From contig NW_008705573.1 of NCBI RefSeq assembly GCF_000186865.1, forward strand, positions 116,257 to 180,256: DNA of 64,000 bases, in the 5' to 3' direction. The notes under the pieces were generated by a model that was given only the letters and a program-made list of their open reading frames with translations, ran no database searches and had not been told where the DNA came from. The position numbers were made by a program, and so were the translations under genes. The stretch is from Aureococcus anophagefferens (Eukaryota; Sar; Pelagophyceae; Pelagomonadales; Pelagomonadaceae). Below, one piece after another: positions 17,049 through 26,435 of this stretch. The first letter of the stretch is position 1. Each line of letters begins with the position of its first letter.

Positions 17049-18164
17049 TTAAACTTCGCCTGATTTGATGTGCGCGAGAGCAGCTTTGGCTGGCTCGTGA
17101 CCAGTGTCGGCCGCGCTTTTGAACCAGCGCATGGCTTCGTCGCGGTCGCGTTCGACGCCATGACCGTTGTACAAGCAGGCGCCGACGTCGTACTGCGCCG
17201 TCGTGTAGCCCTGATCAGCGCTTAGCTTGAAGTATTGGTAAGCTGCCTCAAAATTTGATGCTCCCCGATCATAAAGCGTATGCGCGACAATGGCCTGTGA
17301 AATCGCACATCCCCGATCCGCTGCCATCCGAGACAGCTGCTCCGCCTTCTTCCGATCCTGCTTAACACCGTTTGCTCCCTGCTCATATAAGGTAGCAAGA
17401 AGGCGCATCGCGTCTACATTCCCGAGTTCCACGCCACGCTTGAAAATCTTCGCGGCTTTCTTCTCATTCTTCACGAGGCCGTGCAAGCCATTCTCGTATG
17501 CGTGCCCCAACTGTGCGATCGCTTCTGGCACCTCGTTTTCAACGTGGCGACGAAGGGTTGCCAGGGCCTCCTTCGCCGTATGTAGGCACGGGGTCTGGCA
17601 GAGCGGGCACGGCTTGGAGCCGTGCTTGGGACCGAACTTGTTGTGGCACGAGGCACAGACCTTCCGGCAGCAGCAGAGAAAAAGCCCCCCTGGACTATTC
17701 ACGTCCCATTCATCCAAACAGAGCGGGCATCGCGAGCCCCACCGTGCCGACATCGGCTCCCGCTCCGGGTTCGCCTCGCGCCGCAAACGCGCGGCCTCGT
17801 GTTCCGCCGCGATGCGTGCGCGGACCTCGTCGGCGTGCGACCGCGGCGCGGGGCCGTAGAAGACCTCCTTTGGGGGCGACGGCGGGGGCGTTGGCGCCTC
17901 CGCCCGCGCCGCCTCCGCCGCGCGCTCGCTCCGGATCTTCTTGCACGCCTTCCGGTGGCCGCGGTCGCGCCAGTCGATTCTTTGGCACTCAGTCGAGCAA
18001 TACTGGGTGGTTCCACAGGGGCAATTAAGTTTCGCCGTCTCCCCGCAGATGGTGCAGGTTAGGCGGAGCTTCAGTGCTTTCGCCCGGGCCTTCTTGGCCT
18101 CGTACTCTCGCTGCTTGACCTGCCAGGTCATCTCAGGCTCCCCCGGCGTTTTGGGGGGGTCCAT
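17049..18164 (-). CDS. MYND zinc finger - RING-like - Sel1 repeat protein
   Basis: 371 residues from ATG 18164; the open frame further upstream is leader-like. A MYND finger lies at ~35-75 (CTICGETAKLNCPCG, QYCSTECQRIDWRDRGH, RKAC). A Pro-rich charged linker precedes a second Cys cluster at ~140-190 with RING-like spacing (CPLCLDEWDV, CCCRKVCASCHNKF, CPLCQTP). The C-terminal ~160 residues are four or five Sel1/TPR-like repeats (AIAQLGHAYENGLHG, AMRLLATLYEQGANG, AQYDVGACLYNGHGV). Such MYND-Sel1 proteins are abundant in heterokont algae and are thought to be protein-interaction adapters. The target is unknown. GC content is lower than in most neighbours. Confidence 0.85.
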   Translation of the reverse strand: MDPPKTPGEPEMTWQVKQREYEAKKARAKALKLRLTCTICGETAKLNCPCGTTQYCSTECQRIDWRDRGHRKACKKIRSERAAEAARAEAPTPPPSPPKEVFYGPAPRSHADEVRARIAAEHEAARLRREANPEREPMSARWGSRCPLCLDEWDVNSPGGLFLCCCRKVCASCHNKFGPKHGSKPCPLCQTPCLHTAKEALATLRRHVENEVPEAIAQLGHAYENGLHGLVKNEKKAAKIFKRGVELGNVDAMRLLATLYEQGANGVKQDRKKAEQLSRMAADRGCAISQAIVAHTLYDRGASNFEAAYQYFKLSADQGYTTAQYDVGACLYNGHGVERDRDEAMRWFKSAADTGHEPAKAALAHIKSGEV

Positions 18165-18455
18165 CGTGTGCCTCGCGCGTCTCCTGAGTTGTTCCGGGTC
18201 ACCAGAGGTCCACTGTGTGCGTTTGTGTCGCGTGTCGCGCGGCGCGCCGCCCTCCCTGAGCGAGCAAAAGCCTGTGGCGAAAAAAAGACTCGATCGAGGA
18301 GACGAGCGGCCCCGCACGCCGCCCCGCCGCCACCATGCGTGAGATCCTAGACCAGGACAACGCGTACCTGTTCTGGAAAACCTTCGACTGTCTCCTGCGC
18401 GCCGCCGCGTCGAGACGCCCCCCCTCGCCTGGTGTTTCGACATCGTTTCTTTCAG

Positions 18456-21400
18456 ATGGAAAACCCCAGGTATGTCGTCGTGCTCTTACTCCTCGCCGCG
18501 TCGTTCCGGCTCCTCATCAAGATGTCGCGCACGGAGCTGCTGCTCCCCCGGCCGAAGCGCGTCCCCCCGGCGCGAAGCGAATCGCGCGCGGCGCGGCTCG
18601 ATCGAAGCGCCGACCGCAGGTACGTGCACCGCGACGCCAAGTTCACGAGCTACGACCTGGGCCAGAACTGGTCCTGGGACTGGTGCCTGTGCTTCCGCGT
18701 GCGGCCGGAGACGGAGGCCCTGGCCTACGACGCGCGGACGGCGCGGTTCACGCTCCGCTACGTCGTCGAGCGCCTGGAGCTCGCGGGTCTGGAGACGAAG
18801 CTCTTCCGGTCCGTGGACCGGGGCCTCATCTTCGTCAAGATCCGCGCGACGGCGCTCCGGCTCAAGGAGGAGGCGGCGCGCACGGAGTACGGGCTGAAGC
18901 TCGAGCCGCGCGAGGTGGTGAGGCGCGTCGAGCGCGGCTACCGCGACGCGCTCGGCCAGTACGTCTGGTACCCGCGGCGCGACGGCTGGACGCTGCCCGA
19001 CGTGCCGGGCAGGGTCTTCAACACGGCCATCGTCGACAGCGAGGGCCAGTCGCCCTTCGCCTACGAGGCCTACGCGTTCGGCCGCTACGACCGCCGCGCG
19101 GACGTCCAGTCGGCGTACGCGACGTACCTGCCGTCGAACTCCATCTTCCGCGGCGTCGACCGGCTCAAGCTCATCAAGAGCATCATGGAGGCCGACGGCA
19201 AGAACCGCGGCGCCCAGATCAAGCTCGGCGAGCTGCTGGCGAAGGACGCGCTGCGGGCCGCGTACCCGCTCCACAACGCGGGCGAGGTCGCGGCGCTCAC
19301 GGACCGCTGGCTCACCTACGCCACGCCGCCCTGGCGCATGCCCGTCGACGCCATCAAGGACTACTATGGCGAGAAGATCGGCACCTACTTCCACTTCCTC
19401 GGCCACTACACGACGTGGCTCGCCATCGCCGCGGGCCGCGCGGAACTCGACCGCCGGTTCGGGGGATCCCCCCCAAACTTCAGAACTCTCCATCTCGGTC
19501 ACATCGACGTCGATTCGGCTGATTTTTGGACGCATCGAGTGCTCTCGTCGAGTTCTCGAAGCAGAGCAGAAAGCGTCGAACGGTCGCATACGCGCACATT
19601 GAAGTCGGGTTGGAGATTCGAGTTCCGCGCAGGCCGCGGGCGTCGGCATCGCGACGTACCTCGCGCTCCTCTTCGGGCGGGGCTCCGGAGGCGTGCTCCT
19701 GCCGCTCTACGCGCTCTTCGTGAACCTCTGGGTCACGGGCTTCCTCGAGTCGTGGAAGTCCGCGGAGGCGACGATGGCCATGCGGTGGGGCATGTCCGAC
19801 TTCAAGACGTACGAGCAGAACCGGCCGCAGTTCGTCGGCCGCGAGATCCACTCGCCGGTGACGGGCATGCCCGAGGTCTACTTCCCGCGGCGCGAGCAGC
19901 TCGTCCTGCGCGCCAAGTCCTACCTCGTCGTCGCCGCGGCGCTCGTGGCGCTCGTCGGCGCCTTTGCGTGCGTCTTCGCGTTCCAGGGGTACATGACCGC
20001 GCGGCCCTGGTCCTTCCAGATGGACGCGGACCAGGAGCTCTACGAGGCGACGGGCCGCCAGCCCGGCGCCGTCATGTCGGAGGTCGTGCTCGCCGTCGTC
20101 GTCATCGCCGCGTGCGACGGCTTCATCCCCGTCGCGGAGCGGCTGACGGAGTACGAGAACCACCGGACGGACTCCCTCTTCGAGAACCACCTCATCGGCA
20201 AGGTCTTCGTCTTCCACTTCATCGCGTCCTACGCGCCCTTCTTCTACCTCGCGCTCGGCCGCGACTTCATGCCCGGCGCGACGCGCGACCGCAAGTGGGG
20301 CTGCTCGCCGGGCTCCGACGGCTGCTTCCGCGACGTGTCGAGCCAGCTCGCGTGCATCTACCTCGTGCGCGTCGTCGCCCACGCCTGGGCCGAGGTCTGG
20401 GCGCCCTGGTTCCGCAAGAAGCTGTCGTTGGAGGGGTTGGCGCGCGAGACCGGTGGCCGCGACGCGGACGAGTACGTCGACCCCACGGGCCCGCGGCCGC
20501 GGAAGCGGCAGCTGTCGCCGGTCGAGGAGCAGTTCCGCAAGGCGGAGTACCACCACCTCCTGGGCTCCTTCGGCGACTACGCGGAGCTCGTGATCCAGTT
20601 CGGCTACACGACGCTCTTCGTGACGGCGTTTCCCGTCTGCGTGGAACTCAAACAGTGCGCTGGGTGATCCCAACCAAACTTCAGAACTCTCTAGCTCGGC
20701 TGATTTTTGAACGAATCGATTGCTCTCGTCGAGTTCTCGAAGCACGACAGAAGATCTCGCGTCGAACCGTTCGATTACGCGCACATTGAAGTCGGGTTGA
20801 AGATTTGATTTCCACACAGGTTCCCGTTAGCGCCCTTGTTCGCGTTCGTGAACAACTTCATCGAGATCCGCACGGACGGCTTCACGCTGCTGCACCACAC
20901 GCGGCGGCCCTGGCCGACGGGCGCGTCGGACATCGGCATCTGGATGAGCTTCCTCGAGTTCATGTCGAACGCGTCCGCGGTGGCGAACCGCGCGCGAATC
21001 GAAGACCGGTTCGGGAGCCGAACTTCACAATTCTCTCGCTCGACCAAAGTCGATGCGGCGGATGCTTGGGCGAATCGAGTGCTCTCATCAAATTCTCGAA
21101 ATACGGTCGACGTGGTCGCGTCGATGACGCGCACATCGAAGTCGGGTCGAAGATGCGAGTCGCGCGCAGGTGACGAACGCGGTGCTCGTCGCGTACACGC
21201 ACGACTCGTTCGAAAACCTGACGACCGTGACCCGGCTGCTCCTCTTCGCCTGCTACGAGTACGCTTTAATCGGCCTCAAGCTCACGTACCAGATCACCGT
21301 CGACGACGTGCCCGACCACGTCGTCCTCCAGGTCGCGCGGTCCGACTTCCTGTCGCGGAAGATCGTCTCCAACGAGCGCGACGAGCAGAAGGGCGCCGTC

Positions 21401-21481
21401 GACGTCGACGCCGTCGTCGAGACGACCGTCGTCCACCAGTCCGACCCGGAGATGGCCGGCGACGGCGCGAACCTCGCGTAG
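18456..21481 (+). CDS. Anoctamin (TMEM16) channel/scramblase-like protein, four exons
   Basis: Exons 18456-19427, 19633-20627, 20820-20979 and 21170-21481 give 812 residues. Anoctamin hallmarks run through all exons: IKDYYGEKIGTYFHFLGHYT, ALFVNLWVTGFLESWKSAEA, a SLFENHLIGKVFVFHF-type helix, VTAFPLAPLFAFVNNFIEIR, the RRPWP segment and NASAVTNAVLVAYTH. Eight to ten membrane spans are expected. Family members are Ca2+-activated chloride channels or lipid scramblases. All three introns are introners, and each splice restores conserved sequence. The start is uncertain: ATG 18335 has an excellent context (gccgccaccATGC) and CAG|GTATGT at 18470 is a perfect donor, so an alternative first exon 18335-18469 joined at 18522 is possible. 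Confidence 0.85.
19428..19632 (+). mobile_element. Introner, family B copy 1 (anoctamin intron 1, GC-AG)
   Basis: The left target copy gccgcggg (19428-19435) and the right copy gccgcggg (19633-19640) are identical. The 197-bp element (19436-19632) begins CCGCGCGGAACTCGA and ends TCGAGTTCCGCGCAG, an inverted pair. The core contains TCGGCTGATTTTTGGACG. The target has no GT, so the only splice that restores the frame is GC-AG, joining LAI to AAGVGIA. Confidence 0.88.
20628..20819 (+). mobile_element. Introner, family B copy 2 (anoctamin intron 2, GT-AG)
   Basis: The element (about 20637-20819) begins CTGCGTGGAACTCAAACAG and ends TTTGATTTCCACACAG. The right target copy is gttcccgt (20820-20827); the left copy reads gtttcccgt, with one extra T. 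The donor GT at 20628 comes from the target copy. Splicing gives VTA-FPLAPLF, the expected anoctamin sequence. The core is shared with the other family B copies but shorter. Confidence 0.88.
20980..21169 (+). mobile_element. Introner, family B copy 3 (anoctamin intron 3, GT-AG, most diverged)
   Basis: Target copies are gtggcgaa (20980-20987) and gtgacgaa (21170-21177), with one mismatch. The 182-bp element begins CCGCGCGCGAATCGAAG and ends CGAGTCGCGCGCAG. The donor GT is the first two bases of the target. The core has many substitutions (cggcggatgcttgggcgaatcg instead of the usual ctgatttttggacg), so this is probably the oldest of the family B copies here. Confidence 0.85.
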
Positions 21482-21484
21482 GCT

Positions 21485-22918
21485 TTACTTGCGAAAGCGC
21501 GGGAGCGCGTCACGCGCGAGCATGCGGAGGAGGTCCGCGCGGAGCCGCGCGAAGAGCGCCGCGGGGAGCGCCCCCCCGCCGTCGATGGCCCCGAGCGCCG
21601 CTCGGCGCGGCCGCGCGCCCACGTTGACGGGCGTCGGCGCGTCGTCGCGGAGGAAGTCCCGCGCGACGGCGGCCGCCGCGTCGCGGACCGCGGCGTCGTC
21701 GATGGCCGCCGCGTCGAAGAGCGCCGCGTAGGCCGACACGGCGTCGAAGAACGCGGCGCTCTCGCCGCAGAAGGACGTCTCGAGGTGCGCGCGGAAGGCG
21801 GGGTCCTCGCCCTCCAGAAGCTTTCGGACCTCCGTCGCGCCCGCGTCCGTCCGGAGCAGCTCCGCCTCGAGGTCGCGCCGTCTTTCCTCCACGAGGAACG
21901 GCCCCAAGTTCGTCCGCGAGAGCTCGTCGGCCGTGTGGTGGAGCAGCGCGTCAAAGAGGTCCGCGGGGAGCGGCGCCTCGCCGTCGAGCGCCGCGAGGCA
22001 CGCCGCGACGTCCCTCGGCGGCAGCGACACGAGGTCCGGCGCGGCCTCGCCAACATAAAGAACGCGGATCTCCTCGGCGACGCGCCGCGCGTCCGCCGCC
22101 GGCGCGCCGCCCTCGACGAGGGCCTTGTAGTCGCGGCAGCGCAGCACGAAGGACAGGTTCTCGCGCGCGAAGGCCTTCTCGAGGTGCGACCCGAAGCGCT
22201 CGACGTCGAGGCCGCCGACCTCGACGAGCGAGAGCAGCCTCGACTTCTTCCGCCCGCGAAACGCGGCCGGCGCCGCGGTCTCCGGCGCGGGCGCGGTCTC
22301 CGGCGGCGTTTCCGACGCGGTCTCCGGGGCGGGCGCCGCCTTTGCCGCGGCGGTCTCCGGCGCGGGCGCGGTCTCCGGCGGCGTTTCCGACGCGGTCTCC
22401 GGGACCGGCGCCGCCTCCGCCGCCGCGGGCGCGGTCTCCGGCGGCGTTTCCGACGCGGTCTCCGGGACCGGCGCCGGCGCCGCCGCGATCTCCTCCGCCG
22501 CGCTCGCGGGAGCCGCGGTCGTTCCGGAGACGGCGCGCTCGAGGGCGCCGGCGACGAGCTCGTCGACGACGGCCGCGACGGGCAGCGGAGACGCGAACGT
22601 CGGCGCGGACTTGGACGTCGCCAGGATCGACGTCGGCGACGGCGCGTCCTTGGGCGCGATGTAGGCCGTCGGCAGCGCCGGCGCGCGCGCCGGGTCGCGC
22701 GCCGGGTCGCGCTCGGGCAGCTGGGCCTGCCACTTGTTCCAGCGCTCGGCCTTGGCCAGGACGCGCTGGGCGGCTTTCCGGTTCACGGTGCCCGTCTTCG
22801 CGTCGGCGCTGTACATGAACCGCGTCTCCATGGCCTCGTCCCACTCGCCGCCGAGTTTTGACATTGCGGACATGGCCTCGGTCTTCGACAGTGCGTCAGA
22901 GCTAGCGCCGGCGCCCAT
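21485..22918 (-). CDS. Tandem RGS-domain protein, predicted N-myristoylated
   Basis: 477 residues from ATG 22918, the first ATG; it begins MGAGASSD, a strong N-myristoylation signal (Gly2, Ser6). Residues ~150-220 contain four imperfect copies of a Pro/Glu/Thr repeat (PETASETPPETAPAPETAA). Two RGS-like domains follow. The first is at ~237-343 (FGSHLEKAFARENLSFVLRC ... LFDALLHHTADELSRTNLGP). The second, more degenerate, is at ~367-477 (FRAHLETSFCGESAAFFDAV ... LRMLARDALPRF). RGS domains accelerate GTP hydrolysis on G-alpha subunits, so this is likely a membrane-tethered regulator of heterotrimeric G signalling. It is convergent with the anoctamin gene, 3 bp between stops. Confidence 0.82.
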   Translation of the reverse strand: MGAGASSDALSKTEAMSAMSKLGGEWDEAMETRFMYSADAKTGTVNRKAAQRVLAKAERWNKWQAQLPERDPARDPARAPALPTAYIAPKDAPSPTSILATSKSAPTFASPLPVAAVVDELVAGALERAVSGTTAAPASAAEEIAAAPAPVPETASETPPETAPAAAEAAPVPETASETPPETAPAPETAAAKAAPAPETASETPPETAPAPETAAPAAFRGRKKSRLLSLVEVGGLDVERFGSHLEKAFARENLSFVLRCRDYKALVEGGAPAADARRVAEEIRVLYVGEAAPDLVSLPPRDVAACLAALDGEAPLPADLFDALLHHTADELSRTNLGPFLVEERRRDLEAELLRTDAGATEVRKLLEGEDPAFRAHLETSFCGESAAFFDAVSAYAALFDAAAIDDAAVRDAAAAVARDFLRDDAPTPVNVGARPRRAALGAIDGGGALPAALFARLRADLLRMLARDALPRFRK

Positions 22919-22990
22919 CGTGCTCAAACCGTATTATTCTTCAAGTTTGACTTGGCTGAAACTGTCGCGGCCCAAGAGCAAGAGCCTACC

Positions 22991-23882
22991 CTAGTGCTCC
23001 TGCTTAAACGCCGGATTTCGACACGTGTGTTGCACGCTGCCCTGCATCCTCGCGCCGTCGAGCTTGAACTTCGCCGGGTCGAGCGGGACCACCCTCCTCT
23101 CGAGCGGCGTGCCCGGCCAGCGCCGCGCGACGTCGGCGTAGAGGTCGGCGTCCTGCGTCAGCACGCCCAGCTGCCACTCGCCGAGGACGTACTTGAAGCC
23201 GTCGAGGGAGAGGAAGAGGCTCTTGCCGGGATTCGCGTCGACGTCGTGGAACAGCACGACCCCGGTCCTCCGCACGAGGCTCGACCACTCGTCGTAGTCG
23301 TAGCGCACCTGCGCGGGAGCACTCGGACATCGCACCCCATGAATCGCGGACGCCGCGCACGACGTCGGGCAGCCGGTGCGTGCCGTCGACGTGGAGGACG
23401 TCGACCGGCGCGTCGAAGGTCTCGCGCGCGACGTGGAAGAGCCGCGGGACCACCTCGACGGTGGCGTTGAGCCCGAGCCGCGCGGCCGCCCGGAGCACCG
23501 TCGCGTCCTGCGTGCACTGCTCCTTCAAGAAGATGTCGACGGCGAACACGGTGTGGCCGAGGTCGCGCGGCAGCGCGAACGCGAACGAGCTGTAGCCCCA
23601 GTCGACGCCGAGGTCGACGACGGTCTTCGCTTTCACGCGGGAGACGATCCACGCGCCGAACTCGCAGTTGCTCTTCCAGCTCGTGCGCAGCGGCGGGACC
23701 TTGAATGCCTGGTTGATCTGCACGCAGCCCACCGGCCCGGCGAAGCGCGTACCGTCCCTCGGCAAGATGGTCCCGCGCGTCATCGTGCTGTTCATGCGTT
23801 TCCGCGCCACGGGTCCGCGCGCCATGCGCGCGGCGACCGCGTGCAGGCACGCGCAGGCTACAGCTATCCTGGTACGAGGCAT
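22991..23882 (-). CDS. Class I SAM methyltransferase-like protein (Methyltransf_24 type), one intron
   Basis: Two exons, 23882-23361 and 23308-22991 (279 residues). Motif I is VVDLGVDWGYSSFAFAL with the acidic end of strand 2 in FAVDIF. Post-motif signature PVDVLHVDGTHRLPDVV leads, after the intron, to DYDEWSSLVRRTGVVLFHDV. That order (VD..H...V...W....GG...FHD) is typical of the Methyltransf_24 group. An N-terminal hydrophobic leader is followed by a basic stretch, so the protein may be a Golgi or secreted enzyme. The 52-nt intron (23309-23360) has GT-AG borders; a donor 9 nt downstream would give a 43-nt intron. The acceptor substrate is unknown. Confidence 0.72.
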
Positions 23883-23921
23883 CGCATCAAAGCAGCGCCT
23901 TCATATCGCCTTCATCCATCG
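23883..23921. promoter_or_regulatory. 39-bp divergent spacer
   Basis: The ATGs of the methyltransferase (minus, 23882) and the YHYH gene (plus, 23922) are 39 bp apart. Either transcription starts inside the coding regions or the true starts lie further in. Confidence 0.5.
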
Positions 23922-25130
23922 ATGATGCACAAGACGATGCAGCCCATCATCTCAGCGGCCCATCTCAGCCCTTCCATCCGCTCCTCCTCCTCCTTCGGCG
24001 CGATGCTGGCCCTCGTCGCGGCCTGCTGGGTCGCGGCCGTGCAAGCCCAGCAGAGCGGGTCCTGCAACTCGGCCCCGAGCGACGCCTGCTCGACGACGGG
24101 CCAGTCGTCGACCTACGCCGAGACCATCAACGGGGACACGCGGGAGATCCGCGCCATGGGCTGCCCCAACTCCAACCCCCTGACGAACTGCCTCGGCGAC
24201 AACCCGAGCATGGCCGCGGAGCAGGACTGGGAGTTCGACATCCCCGCGACGCCCCGGTTCAAGGCGTCGACCTACTCCGCGTCGCTCTCGTCCGCGACCT
24301 CGCTCGGCGCCGTCGGCGGCCTCATCGGCATGACGCTCAACGGCGTCGAGGTGCGGTCCTGCTACGGCGGCACGGCCTACGGCGAGTGCAGCGACTGGTC
24401 GTCGTCCGCCGTGCTCTTCGAGTCCGACACGTTCGAGTATTGCGGCGGACACGGGAACCCGCACCACTACCACAACGCGCCGGTGTGCCTATTGGAGCAG
24501 ATGGGCCTGGAATCCGACGGGTCGTCGCCCCAGGTCGGCTGGGCCGCCGACGGCTTCCCCCTCATGGGCCCCCGGGGCCCCGGCGGCGTCTTCGTCAAGC
24601 GCTGCGGCGAGTCGGGCGCGGACGCGACGTACTGCGTCGACGAGTGCGGCGGCTACTACGGCGCCTGGAACGGCAACGACGACTTCCTCTATCGCTACTT
24701 CCTCATGGGCGACGACGCCGTCGTCATGGACAACCCGCTGTCGCCGACGCCGACGTCGGACTTCTTCCCCCACGCGCCGCTCTGCCTCGTGGGCTGCGGC
24801 GACGTCTACGCGGACGGCAACGACCGCAACCCGGGCATCGGGCGGGAGATCGACTCCTGCGGGAACTCCGCCTCCGACGGCACGGCCGCGGGCTACTCGC
24901 CCGTGGCCCTCGGCGGCGTCACGACGGCCTTCGCGACGTACGCGACGTCGTCGGACGACGCCTCGTCGTCGTCCTCGAACGACGACGGCCCGTCGTCGTC
25001 GTCGTCGTCCAACGACGACTTCGTCGGCCCCGTCGTCGACGACTACGCGGACGAGGAGGCGGACGGCGCGCCCCGCGCGGCGCCGCTCGCGTCCGCGCTC
25101 GCCGCCGCGGTGCTCTTCGCGTTCTATTAG
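23922..25130 (+). CDS. Secreted YHYH-domain protein, probably GPI-anchored
   Basis: 402 residues. A signal peptide (FGAMLALVAACWVAAVQAQ, residues ~25-43) precedes a YHYH domain. Its signature is CGGHGNPHHYHNAPVCLLEQ near residues 171-190, followed by SPQVGWAADGFPLMGPRGP. The domain is found in secreted bacterial and algal proteins and is thought to be metal-binding through its His residues; its role is not established. A Ser/Asp-rich stalk (~345-380) leads to a short hydrophobic C terminus (APLASALAAAVLFAFY), which looks like a GPI-anchor signal. Only 39 bp separate its ATG from that of the divergent methyltransferase. Confidence 0.85.
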   Translation: MMHKTMQPIISAAHLSPSIRSSSSFGAMLALVAACWVAAVQAQQSGSCNSAPSDACSTTGQSSTYAETINGDTREIRAMGCPNSNPLTNCLGDNPSMAAEQDWEFDIPATPRFKASTYSASLSSATSLGAVGGLIGMTLNGVEVRSCYGGTAYGECSDWSSSAVLFESDTFEYCGGHGNPHHYHNAPVCLLEQMGLESDGSSPQVGWAADGFPLMGPRGPGGVFVKRCGESGADATYCVDECGGYYGAWNGNDDFLYRYFLMGDDAVVMDNPLSPTPTSDFFPHAPLCLVGCGDVYADGNDRNPGIGREIDSCGNSASDGTAAGYSPVALGGVTTAFATYATSSDDASSSSSNDDGPSSSSSSNDDFVGPVVDDYADEEADGAPRAAPLASALAAAVLFAFY

Positions 25131-25145
25131 CGCCCGCCTCTAACG

Positions 25146-26435
25146 TTACTTCGTGCCCGTCTTCAGCTCCGCGGTCCTGCGCTCGTAGAGCTCCGTCCTC
25201 GCATTCCCCTTCGCCTCGTCGTAGTAGCCCGTCTTCTGGAGCCGGTCGAGCGTCGCCTGCTTGTAGCCCACGGAGAGCGCGTCGACGCGCCTCGCGGTCT
25301 TCGTCTTCGCGTCCCACTCGCAGAGCGTGTCGAGGCTCGAGAACGCGCCGTGCGCGGGGCTCGCGGGGTCCACGGCCCAGCCGACGTCGCACCTATAGGA
25401 GCGCGTTTCTTCTCCACCGGGCTCCCAGAGACGCGGATCGCACCAGGTCCAGTTGAAGCTCGCGAGCCACAGCTGGAAGGCGGCGCCGAAGACGACGAAC
25501 CAGTAGGGCCCGGACACCGCCGGCGGCGCGAGGAAGGGGTTGACGGCCTTGAGCTGGCGCGGCTCCGCGAACGCCGCGAGCACGTCGGCGCCGAAGTCGG
25601 ACGCCGGCGGCGGCGCGCCGGCGGCCCGCTCCGGCGCGGGCGCCGCGGCGAGGCCCGCGCGCAGCTCCGCCTCCCCCGTCTCCTGCCCCGGCCCCGTCGT
25701 CGCGTCGGCGCAGAAGGACGACGGCGCGTCGAGCGCGAGGCTCGCGAGGCCCGCGAGGGGGACCCGCGACCCGCCGAAGCCCGGCTGCGACCGCTGCGCC
25801 GACGGCGCGCGCACCGCGACGGCCCGCTCGTCGTCGACGACGCGCGCCGTCTGCGCCCGCAGCGTGTCGACGTCCAGGGCGTAGTAGGGCCCGCCGAGCA
25901 TGGCGCCCGTGCGCAGCACCTTGACGCTCGCGCCGCCGGACGCGGACACGACGGCCGCCTCGTAGCGCGCCCACGCCGCGGCGTCGCCGCCGAGCGCCTC
26001 GAGCGCCGCCGCCGCGCCGCCGGCCGCGGCGCCGAGGCGCGAGTAGGCCACGACCGTGCTCGCGCCGCGCGCCACGGCGTCGGCGACGAGCTGCGCCGCG
26101 GCCTTTGCGTCCGGCGGCTCGTCCGTCGCGACGACGAGCGCGTCGATCGCCGACGCGCAGTCGTAGCGGCTGCAGTCCGCGCCGAGCTGGCGGCCGTCGT
26201 CGTCCGCGGCCTGCAGGTAGCTCTCCGAGCCCACGAGCGCCTTGACGCGCAGGTCCGCCTTGCCGAGCTCCCGCGCGACGCTGCGGCCCGTGAGGCTCAG
26301 CACGCCGGCGACGAGCACGACGCGGTCCTCGACGGTCGCCTTGAGCGGCGCGCTGCGGCGCAGCGATGCAACGCGTTTCGGCGCTTGCAGCGCGCCGGCG
26401 AGGCCGAGCAGCGAGAGCAATGCAATCGACGCCAT
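25146..26435 (-). CDS. Plastid-targeted NmrA/SDR-like Rossmann protein
   Basis: 429 residues from ATG 26435 (an ATG 33 nt upstream adds 11 residues). The N terminus MASIALLSLLGLAGALQAPK is a signal peptide with a potential ASAFAP-like cleavage site (GA|LQAP), followed by a basic transit-like stretch; this is how heterokont plastid proteins of complex plastids begin. A Rossmann beta-alpha-beta unit follows, VVLVAGVLSLTGRSVARELG, then LRVKALVG, with atypical-SDR/NmrA-like spacing. The last third has hydrophobic GPYWFVVFGAAFQLWL and a Trp/Cys-rich segment. It may act in thylakoid assembly or redox sensing; the substrate is unknown. Confidence 0.7.
   Translation of the reverse strand: MASIALLSLLGLAGALQAPKRVASLRRSAPLKATVEDRVVLVAGVLSLTGRSVARELGKADLRVKALVGSESYLQAADDDGRQLGADCSRYDCASAIDALVVATDEPPDAKAAAQLVADAVARGASTVVAYSRLGAAAGGAAAALEALGGDAAAWARYEAAVVSASGGASVKVLRTGAMLGGPYYALDVDTLRAQTARVVDDERAVAVRAPSAQRSQPGFGGSRVPLAGLASLALDAPSSFCADATTGPGQETGEAELRAGLAAAPAPERAAGAPPPASDFGADVLAAFAEPRQLKAVNPFLAPPAVSGPYWFVVFGAAFQLWLASFNWTWCDPRLWEPGGEETRSYRCDVGWAVDPASPAHGAFSSLDTLCEWDAKTKTARRVDALSVGYKQATLDRLQKTGYYDEAKGNARTELYERRTAELKTGTK

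Noticed and set aside
18335..19522. A 395-codon frame starting at an excellent ATG
   Set aside because: Beyond codon ~45 it is out of frame with the anoctamin and is Arg-rich. Only the first 135 nt might be a real exon, as noted.
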